Of a DNA stretch of 58,396 nt, positions 53,020 to 58,396 are shown piece after piece; positions within the stretch are counted from its first letter, which is position 1, and each line of letters begins with the position of its first letter. Source of the DNA: Rhodoferax sp. (GTDB lineage: Bacteria; Pseudomonadota; Gammaproteobacteria; Burkholderiales; Burkholderiaceae_C); the NCBI GenBank assembly GCA_008015235.1, contig SSFF01000044.1, forward strand, positions 1 to 58,396. The letters are read 5' to 3'. The notes under the pieces were generated by a model, which was given only the letters and a program-made list of their open reading frames with translations, did not search any database and was not told where the DNA came from. Position numbers and translations under genes: made by a program.

Positions 53020-55278
53020 ATGAAGAACGTAGTCACCATTTCGCTGGGGTCGTCCAAGCAGGACTTCGAACGCACCATTGATTTTCTGGGTCACAAGTTC
53101 AACATCAAGCGTCTGGGCGCCGACATGGATACTGGCAAGGCATGGGAGCTGATGCGCCGCCAGCAGGCTACCGCTGACGCGATTGGCCTGGGCGAAATCA
53201 GCGACCACCTGCAAGTCGGTCTGCGCACCATCGAAAACAAGGAAACCAAGCGCTTGCTCAATGTGGTGACGCGCGTGCCGGTGACCACCGGCGCCACACT
53301 GCGCCGCCTGCTGCAGGTACGTGCCGTGCGCCAGGTCCAGCATGAACTGGGCAACTACTTCAACAACAACCTGGTGCTGTTTTTGAACGGCATGCGCAAC
53401 TACGACATGGCCGTGGCCCTGTCGGACTACACCAAGAATCTGTTCTTTGCCGACGCCACCTTCCAGACCGGTGCGCCCAAGATGCTGACCTCCATCGAGC
53501 AGTTGGAGTTGTTTGCCAAGGGTAGCAAGCTCATGCTGGGCGGTGCTCCGGGCCAGTTGCTGGAAACCTCCCTCACCGGTCTGAAGCAAAAGCGCGTGGC
53601 CGCCGTGGCCGCCGACTGCCACGTCATCGTCGGCACCTTTGCCGAGTACAAGGCCATTGCTTCCAACGGCTGCCTGGAAGGCAAGACGCTGATCACCTCG
53701 GCTGTGACCGACGAGCGCATGGAGTTCTTCAAGGCGCAGAAGGTCAACCTGGTGATCGACGTGTCGCCCAAGATCTTTGACAAGGTGGTGGGTATCAACG
53801 CCATCGAAGCCATGATCCTGGCTACGCTGGAAAAACCCTCCGAAGAGGTGTCGGACGACGACTTCGAGGAAATCCTCAACGAGCTCGATCTGAAGCCGCG
53901 TTTGCTGCACCCCACAGGCAAGTTCCGCAACATCCGCCGCTTTGCCTTCGTGATCCACCCGCTGAGCCAGGAGTTCATCCGCAAGGGCTTCCCCATCCCC
54001 AAGGGCACGCCCAAGTTCATCATGGACCAGGTGGAAACGCTGGCCGCGCACATGCCGCCCATGGTGTACTGCAAGATGGAAAACATCATCTCCCCCACCG
54101 GGGCCGAGGCCGAGGGCTGGCTCATTTCCGTGGGCGGTACACCGAAGGAAATGCTGGCACGCAGCCCCGAGTTCACCTACCGCCGACTTTTGCAGGCCGC
54201 AGCCATGGCCGAGAAGCTCGGTGCCCAGATCATGGGCCTGGGGGCTTTCACCAAGGTGGTAGGCGATGCCGGTATCACCGTGGCACGCCGTGCGCCCTTG
54301 CCCATTACCACCGGCAACAGCTACTCCGCATCGGGGGCCCTGTGGGCGGCGGCCGATGCCATGCGCCGCATGGGGCTGATCAAGCTGGACGCCAAGTCCA
54401 AGAAAGTACCGGCCAAGACCATGGTGATCGGTGCCACCGGCTCCATCGGCTCCGTCAGCGCCCGCCTGCTGGCCATGGCATTTGATGAAGTGGTGCTGGC
54501 CGGACGCGACCTGAACAAGCTGGAAGAGCTCAAGGCCTCGATCCTGCTGGACACGCCCGATGCCAAGGTGACCTGTTCCAACACCTACGACGACCTGTTG
54601 GGTGAGATGGACATGATCGTGACCTCCACTTCCGGCGCCGGCAAGAAGATTCTGGACATCACCAAGGTCAAGCCCGGCTGCGTCATCACCGACGTGGCGC
54701 GTCCGCTGGACCTGCCCCCCAGCGAAGTGGCCAAGCGCCCCGATGTGCTGGTCATCGAATCGGGCGAAATCGAATTGCCGACCAAGGTCAAAGGCATGAA
54801 GAGCATTGGCCTGCCACCGAATGTGATCTACGCCTGCCTGGCAGAGACCATTGTGCTGGCGCTCGAAGGCCGTTTCGAGGTGTTCACCATCGGCCGCGAT
54901 ACCGAATGGCCCAAGGTCAAGGAAATCTACCGCCTGGGCCTCAAGCACGGCATGAAGCTAGCCGCCATTTCCGGCGTGAAAGGCGTGCACACGGACGAAG
55001 ACATTGCCAAGGTGGTGGCACTGGCCAAGAAAGCGCGCAAGACCTGGAACGGTGGCAGCGCCGATGTCAGCGATGCCAAGCCCAAAGCAGCCCCCAAGGC
55101 CGCTGCACCCGTGAAGGCCGTAGCGGCCAAGAAAGCAGTACCCAAAAAGGCCGCAACCAAAACGGTCAAGCCTGCTGAGGCCAAGGTGGCAGCACCGGTA
55201 GCAAAGAAGGCGCCAGTGAAGAAGGCTGTGGCTGCCAAAAAGCCCGCAGCCAAGAAAGCCGTGGCCAAAGCCGCATAA
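53020..55278 (+). CDS. Fusion protein: quinate-dehydrogenase-like domain + acyl-ACP reductase (AAR)-like domain + Lys-rich tail
   Basis: A 752-residue protein. Residues 1-300 resemble proteins annotated as quinate 5-dehydrogenase (VVTISLGSSKQDF, ATADAIGLGEI, GKTLITSAVTDERM). Residues ~305-660 align with cyanobacterial long-chain acyl-ACP reductase as I recall it: MGLGAFTKVV, TTGNSYSA, NADP loop VIGATGSIGS (469-478), and NVIYACLAET, where Cys606 lines up with the catalytic Cys294 of the Synechococcus enzyme. Residues ~685-752 are a Lys/Ala/Pro tail with repeated PAKKA-like units, as in histone H1-like and PHB-granule DNA-binding proteins. AAGGAG nine bases upstream fixes the ATG. It probably makes fatty aldehyde for the adjacent alcohol dehydrogenase; this is inference. 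Confidence 0.8.
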   Translation: MKNVVTISLGSSKQDFERTIDFLGHKFNIKRLGADMDTGKAWELMRRQQATADAIGLGEISDHLQVGLRTIENKETKRLLNVVTRVPVTTGATLRRLLQVRAVRQVQHELGNYFNNNLVLFLNGMRNYDMAVALSDYTKNLFFADATFQTGAPKMLTSIEQLELFAKGSKLMLGGAPGQLLETSLTGLKQKRVAAVAADCHVIVGTFAEYKAIASNGCLEGKTLITSAVTDERMEFFKAQKVNLVIDVSPKIFDKVVGINAIEAMILATLEKPSEEVSDDDFEEILNELDLKPRLLHPTGKFRNIRRFAFVIHPLSQEFIRKGFPIPKGTPKFIMDQVETLAAHMPPMVYCKMENIISPTGAEAEGWLISVGGTPKEMLARSPEFTYRRLLQAAAMAEKLGAQIMGLGAFTKVVGDAGITVARRAPLPITTGNSYSASGALWAAADAMRRMGLIKLDAKSKKVPAKTMVIGATGSIGSVSARLLAMAFDEVVLAGRDLNKLEELKASILLDTPDAKVTCSNTYDDLLGEMDMIVTSTSGAGKKILDITKVKPGCVITDVARPLDLPPSEVAKRPDVLVIESGEIELPTKVKGMKSIGLPPNVIYACLAETIVLALEGRFEVFTIGRDTEWPKVKEIYRLGLKHGMKLAAISGVKGVHTDEDIAKVVALAKKARKTWNGGSADVSDAKPKAAPKAAAPVKAVAAKKAVPKKAATKTVKPAEAKVAAPVAKKAPVKKAVAAKKPAAKKAVAKAA

Positions 55279-55326
55279 GTTCTAAGCGCAGTAAAAACGA
55301 CACCCAGGCGCGCTACGGCGCCATCC

Positions 55327-55362
55327 GGGCTGCGAGGTGAAAGCCTTGCAGCCCTATTTTTT
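55327..55362 (+). terminator. Rho-independent terminator of the acyl-reductase-like gene, overlapping a convergent stop codon
   Basis: GGGCTGCGAGG (55327-55337) pairs with CCTTGCAGCCC (55344-55354), one G-T pair, six-base loop, followed by TATTTTTT. The T-tract doubles as the last Lys codons of the convergent gene, whose stop codon is at 55354-55356. Confidence 0.8.
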
Positions 55363-56553
55363 GACCTGGCACTCGCGCCGCAGCAGGGCCATGGCGTCGT
55401 TCAGGGCATAGTCCATGTCGCTGAGCAGGGTCTTGCCGGATTCCTGCACAAACTGCTCCCACAGCGCCAGGTAGTCCTGTGCAAAGGCAAAGGGGGCGTT
55501 CTGGCGGATGAACTCGGTGGCCAATTCGGGTTGCCAGCCGCTCTTGCGCAACTTGCGGATCAGCGTGGCAGCACTCTTTTCCGTGAGCACGGTTTTCTTT
55601 GGAGAGCCGACAGCAATGCAAAGGAACAGGGTGAGCAGGGCGCTTTCTTCCTCGCTGCCTTCGGTGGCCTTGGCCCACTCCTTGGACACGGCGCGGTCGT
55701 AGTTGACCACGGCAGCCATGCTGTCTTCAAGCCAGAAATAGCGACCCATGAAGGCCGGGGTCTGCTGGAACAGTTTGCGGATGCCAGCCGCGCCGCCACT
55801 GACTTTGCGCAAATCGCTTGCTACAGAATCCATAGCTTTTTGTGCAATATCCACAAGGAATGGCGGCAGATTTTTTGGTAAGGCCAGGCGGCGGCCGTCT
55901 TCCAGCGTCAGTTGCTGGCTCCAGTAGGCCACCAGTTTCTCGAACATTTTCCATTCGGGAAATTCGGTGCGCTTGGTGTTCAGTGCCAGCAGACCGGTGC
56001 GGACGATGGAATCGGCGTCGTGGCCGGATTCGTGCAGTTCGTCTTCATCCAGTTCCAGCTGGGCCGCAAACCATTTGGCGGCTTCGATCTGGCCGATGAA
56101 GGCCGAGCGTCGCTCCAGTTCGGCACGGTAGGCAGGGACCGGCTTGAAGCACCATTCGTCCAGCTTGGGGATCAACGCGTCGTTGAATACGGCCGACTCG
56201 TTCATGCCGAAATGGCTGCTCTGGGGCATGACCAGCAGGGCCTTGAGCATGTCGGCACCGGCCTTGGAGCGCGAGAGCAGGGAGTTGTCACGCAGGCTTT
56301 CGGCCGCGCGGCGCAGGTCGCCGTCGTTGTGGACTTCCAGGCTCAGGCTCACCAGACTGATGATGCGTAGCCGCGCCTTTTCCAGATCGGGGCGCAGGTA
56401 TTCGGTGCCGAAGTAGCGCGCCAGCTGCACCATGCCTTTAGGTGCTTCCTCGCACAGCTTGTCCAGACGTGCCTGATTCAGGATGCCGTGGGCGCGGCCA
56501 TAGGCCAGAACCTTTTCAAAGAAAAAACGGTTGTCGTAATGGGCCAGGGTCAC
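55354..56553 (-). CDS. Protein of unknown function, last gene of the J-domain operon
   Basis: A 399-residue soluble, mostly helical protein, with no signal peptide and no membrane segment. It is rich in Leu, Ala, Glu and Lys, and I recognise no family. The GTG at 56553 has GAGG about seven bases upstream and lies nine bases after the preceding stop. Copy D of the dispersed repeat (55818-55878) is inside and encodes part of a stretch around residues 226-245. It is most simply seen as a partner of the J-domain protein operon. Confidence 0.7.
   Translation of the reverse strand: MTLAHYDNRFFFEKVLAYGRAHGILNQARLDKLCEEAPKGMVQLARYFGTEYLRPDLEKARLRIISLVSLSLEVHNDGDLRRAAESLRDNSLLSRSKAGADMLKALLVMPQSSHFGMNESAVFNDALIPKLDEWCFKPVPAYRAELERRSAFIGQIEAAKWFAAQLELDEDELHESGHDADSIVRTGLLALNTKRTEFPEWKMFEKLVAYWSQQLTLEDGRRLALPKNLPPFLVDIAQKAMDSVASDLRKVSGGAAGIRKLFQQTPAFMGRYFWLEDSMAAVVNYDRAVSKEWAKATEGSEEESALLTLFLCIAVGSPKKTVLTEKSAATLIRKLRKSGWQPELATEFIRQNAPFAFAQDYLALWEQFVQESGKTLLSDMDYALNDAMALLRRECQVKK
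55818..55878 (+). repeat. Dispersed ~57-bp repeat, copy D (inside a J-operon gene)
   Basis: It starts TTGCTACAGAATC, has CATAGCTTTTTGTGCAATA in the core, ACAAGGAATGG at the family spacing and ends GATTTTTTGG (61 bases). It lies antisense in the coding region and leaves the frame open. Confidence 0.6.
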
Positions 56554-56562
56554 AGTGCAACC

Positions 56563-57315
56563 TCAGATGGCGGATTCGTCGTCTTCGGATTCCAGCGCCG
56601 CCGGTGTGGCTTTGCCGCGGTCAGTGTCGCGGGTTTCCACGCGGTAGTCGTCGTCTTCGCCGAAGCTGCCTTCGTCGCCAGAAAGCTCGAAAGCGCGTGC
56701 CTTGGCGCGCAGCGTGAGCAGCATTTCGATGAACAGGTCGGGGCACTTGTAGCGCAGTAGCCAGGCCAGCTCCATCCAGTCGTTGTCGGTCACCTCATCG
56801 TGTTCGAGCTTGGGGTGGGCATAGGCCTGGGCATAGAGCTCGTCGTCGGTCAAGGCGTCGCCATAGTCTTCGACGGCATCAAACACACCCGAGCGCGCAA
56901 AGGCTTCGACACGGCTCCACTTTTCGCTGAAATAGTCGGCCAGGGCCTCGGCCCCCCCTTCGAGGTCACCGATGGCGGTGAGGAATTCGATGGGGTCGGC
57001 GTCTTCGCGGAAGATGACCGAATTCATCATACCGCGCAGGTGGGTGCGGCTCAGGTCCTTGTACTGCTTCTCGATGACCACGGCGCGGGCAAACTGCTCC
57101 GGGCTGACCAGCAGGTTCACCACCGAGGCCTTGGAATGGTCGAACTCGCGGATCACGGCCAACACATCCTTCGGCGCCAGCTGCTCCAGCACCACCATCA
57201 GGGCGCCATCGCCCTCGGTGTCGGCCAGTTCCCCCAATGCGGCTTCGGCGCCCACGATATCGCCGGCGGCGATGAGGCTGCGTGTCTGCTCGATAACGGC
57301 CAAATGATTGCCCAT
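56563..57315 (-). CDS. Helical-repeat protein of unknown function (MgtE_N-like pattern), J-domain operon
   Basis: A 250-residue protein. The first ~110 residues contain a repeated helical pattern (AEAALGELADTEGDGALMVVLEQLAPKDVLAVI) that recalls the superhelical MgtE N domain or HEAT-type repeats. The C-terminal ~40 residues are very acidic. No catalytic motif. The ATG at 57315 is preferred; the long frame upstream runs through the preceding gene. It may be an adaptor that presents a client to DnaK; inference. Confidence 0.68.
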   Translation of the reverse strand: MGNHLAVIEQTRSLIAAGDIVGAEAALGELADTEGDGALMVVLEQLAPKDVLAVIREFDHSKASVVNLLVSPEQFARAVVIEKQYKDLSRTHLRGMMNSVIFREDADPIEFLTAIGDLEGGAEALADYFSEKWSRVEAFARSGVFDAVEDYGDALTDDELYAQAYAHPKLEHDEVTDNDWMELAWLLRYKCPDLFIEMLLTLRAKARAFELSGDEGSFGEDDDYRVETRDTDRGKATPAALESEDDESAI

Positions 57316-57367
57316 GCTGCTGAGTCCCTTGTGCGTGTTGTCGGTAGTGAAAGTGTTGGAGTTTGGA

Positions 57368-57937
57368 TCAGGCCTCGCCGTCCTTGTGTTCGAAGCCTTG
57401 GCCTTCCAGCCATTCGGCACCGGCATCAATCGAACGGCCCGTACCTTCGTCGTCGCTGGAGAGGTGGTCCGCGTGGTCTTCCTCGGCTTCGGTCTCTGGA
57501 GCGTCTTCGTCGTCCTCTTCTTCCTCGCTGTCCTGGGCCGCGCCACGGATGCCTTTGGCGTGCAGAAATTCAAGGCCGGCCGCTACGCTCAGCAGCCAGT
57601 CGCCCTTGTCGGCGGCCAACACCTGGTCGGCTATGGCTTGGGCATCGGCCTTGAGCGTCACTGCGTTTTGGAGTTCATCCCACAGTGGCAGCTCTTCCGG
57701 GTCGCGCCCTACCAGCTGGGCCATGACCGAAGTCTGCTTGAACTGGAAGCTGCCGTGGAACAGGGCCGAGAGCATTTCCGGGTTGGTGTCGATCAGCTGC
57801 AGCAGAAAGCCCAGTTCCTTGGCGCGCTCCTTGCGGTGCTTGGCAAAGACGTTCTTGCCTTCGGAGTCGAAGCTGAGGTCATCGATTTCGGCCTGGTAGC
57901 TGCTGAGCAGATCGCGGAAAAAAGAAGAAACGTACAT
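57368..57937 (-). CDS. Acidic-tail protein of unknown function, J-domain operon
   Basis: A 189-residue protein. The first ~130 residues look globular and helical (SFFRDLLSSYQAEIDDLSF, FLLQLIDTNPEMLSALF); residues ~135-165 are almost all Asp/Glu (SEEEEDDEDAPETEAEEDH). AGGAG about eight bases upstream supports the ATG at 57937. It lies 18 bases after the J-domain gene. No family recognised. Confidence 0.7.
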   Translation of the reverse strand: MYVSSFFRDLLSSYQAEIDDLSFDSEGKNVFAKHRKERAKELGFLLQLIDTNPEMLSALFHGSFQFKQTSVMAQLVGRDPEELPLWDELQNAVTLKADAQAIADQVLAADKGDWLLSVAAGLEFLHAKGIRGAAQDSEEEEDDEDAPETEAEEDHADHLSSDDEGTGRSIDAGAEWLEGQGFEHKDGEA

Positions 57938-57955
57938 GGTGTGATCTCCTGAGGA

Positions 57956-58231
57956 TTAACCTAAGGTGGAGAAGTAAGCCTGCCAGATTTCGCGCGCGGT
58001 GGCCAAGGGGTCATCGAGCAGATTGCGGCGGCGATTTTCATCGTACAACTGGCGCTTGTCGCTGTCGGACAGCACAGCATACGCTTCCTGCACCTTGCGA
58101 AACAGTGCGGGCGCCTTCGGGTCGGGGTTCCGGTCCGGGTGGTACTGGGCCGCCAGCTGACGAAAGGCTTTTTTGATGTCGGCAGCGGAGGCGCTGGGGC
58201 TCAGGCCCAATGCGGCGTAGTGATCGCTCAT
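57956..58231 (-). CDS. Minimal J-domain (DnaJ-type) co-chaperone
   Basis: A 91-residue protein that is almost only a J domain: helix I-II (DHYAALGLSPSASAADIKKAF), the HPD motif (residues 31-33), and helices III-IV (LFRKVQEAYAVLSDSDKRQLYDENRR). Gly/Phe region, zinc finger and C-terminal domains of DnaJ are missing. It should stimulate DnaK (or HscA) ATPase and recruit it to the products of the three co-oriented genes downstream. It is first in this operon. Confidence 0.92.
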   Translation of the reverse strand: MSDHYAALGLSPSASAADIKKAFRQLAAQYHPDRNPDPKAPALFRKVQEAYAVLSDSDKRQLYDENRRRNLLDDPLATAREIWQAYFSTLG

Positions 58232-58275
58232 GGGTGCGGCTATCCTGCGATATGGCTCGTAGTGCGACGGGGAAA

Positions 58276-58308
58276 AGAAAAAACCCCACTATAAAGAATA
58301 TAGCGGGG
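58276..58308 (-). terminator. Terminator downstream of the edge tRNA
   Basis: CCCC-A-CTATA (58284-58293) and TATAG-C-GGGG (58299-58308) form a stem with one mismatch and a five-base loop. On the minus strand a long T-rich run follows (58283 down to 58273). On the plus strand CTTTTCG also follows, so it may work both ways. Confidence 0.8.
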
Positions 58309-58321
58309 CTTTTCGTATTTT

Positions 58322-58396
58322 TGGCTCCTCAACCTGGGCTCGAACCAGGGACCTACGGATTAAGAGTCCGGCGCTCTACCGACTGAGCTATTGAGG
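58322..58396 (-). tRNA. tRNA with CTT (Lys) anticodon on a tRNA-Asn-like body; first base outside the window
   Basis: 75 of 76 bases are present, including the encoded CCA (58322-58324). The acceptor 3' side TTGAGGA pairs with CCTCAA plus one base beyond the edge, which should be T. The discriminator is G (58325). The T arm is CCTGG/CCAGG and the D arm GCTC/GAGC. The anticodon loop CTCTTAA has CTT at 58362-58364. Acceptor stem, G73 and body match bacterial tRNA-Asn(GTT) as I know it, apart from a G to C change at position 34. Pair 27-43 is a C-T mismatch. The two canonical tRNA-Lys genes in this window have A73 and a different body. Confidence 0.85.

Noticed and set aside
52990..54948. Long antisense frame opposite the acyl-reductase fusion
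   Set aside because: Low-complexity His/Gln/Gly-rich translation without domains; the plus-strand gene has a ribosome binding site and recognisable domains.
58322..58396. Plain tRNA-Asn or plain tRNA-Lys call
   Set aside because: The anticodon reads CTT, so it is not tRNA-Asn(GTT); but G73 and the acceptor stem differ from both tRNA-Lys genes in the window, so a plain lysine call would hide the conflict.

Overview
This window looks like chromosomal DNA of a betaproteobacterium, most likely of the family Comamonadaceae (Burkholderiales). The basis is gene content and order (tolB-pal-cpoB-tcdA followed by two tRNA-Lys genes, CheZ, patatin with DUF3336, many GC-rich genes of Comamonadaceae flavour) and a short interspersed repeat of a kind I associate with that family. 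I saw no transposase, phage gene, CRISPR array or replication origin.

Layout. (1) 1-8.1 kb: cell-surface polysaccharide and lipopolysaccharide genes of visibly lower GC: the end of an O-acetyltransferase with an SGNH domain, an O-antigen ligase-like protein, then a tightly overlapping minus-strand operon (WaaE-like glycosyltransferase, MsbA, polysaccharide deacetylase, a DUF6492-like protein, one unknown), and a divergent GT2 gene. (2) 8.1-11.8 kb: tolB, pal, cpoB, tcdA, then tRNA-Lys(TTT) and tRNA-Lys(CTT) with a promoter and a terminator. Base composition rises just after this tRNA pair. (3) 11.9-13.6 kb: rlmB, a small lipoprotein and a membrane protein. (4) 13.6-22 kb: a seven-gene minus-strand operon divergent from a TetR regulator: DUF1330-like protein, sulfatase, wax ester synthase/DGAT, DUF2804, two half-size chromate transporters, and a DUF3336-patatin lipase. 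(5) 22-26.4 kb: a six-gene minus-strand operon: metallo-beta-lactamase-fold hydrolase, haloalkane dehalogenase, DUF1145, DUF1214, DUF1254, lipase. (6) 26.5-31.4 kb: beta-oxidation (FadJ-like, thiolase, acyl-CoA dehydrogenase). (7) 31.4-35.1 kb: cheY, cheZ, a lone receiver, and a histidine kinase with LuxR-type regulator. (8) 35.1-37 kb: ybgC, an unknown membrane protein and an acyltransferase. (9) 37-45 kb: chemoreceptor, amino-acid ABC transporter, an aspartoacylase-like hydrolase and a PAS-GGDEF protein in one head-to-tail series. (10) 45-51.6 kb: oxidoreductase, YgiQ radical SAM protein, CoA transferase, exonuclease, MOSC protein. (11) 51.6-55.3 kb: iron alcohol dehydrogenase and a large acyl-ACP-reductase-like fusion protein. 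(12) 55.3-58.4 kb: a J-domain protein with three unknown partners, then an odd tRNA at the edge.

How the parts fit. Several genes converge on neutral lipid: synthesis (WS/DGAT), breakdown (DUF3336-patatin), aldehyde and alcohol formation (acyl reductase-like fusion, Fe-ADH) and beta-oxidation. The WS/DGAT and the acyl reductase-like fusion both end in lysine/alanine/proline-rich tails. The points I think most deserve a second look are: a ~57-bp dispersed repeat (six near-full copies, all to the right of the tRNA-Lys pair), one copy of which supplies the start codon and most of the signal peptide of a lipoprotein; an apparent tRNA-Asn body carrying a CTT (Lys) anticodon at the right edge; the acyl-reductase fusion; and the J-domain operon.
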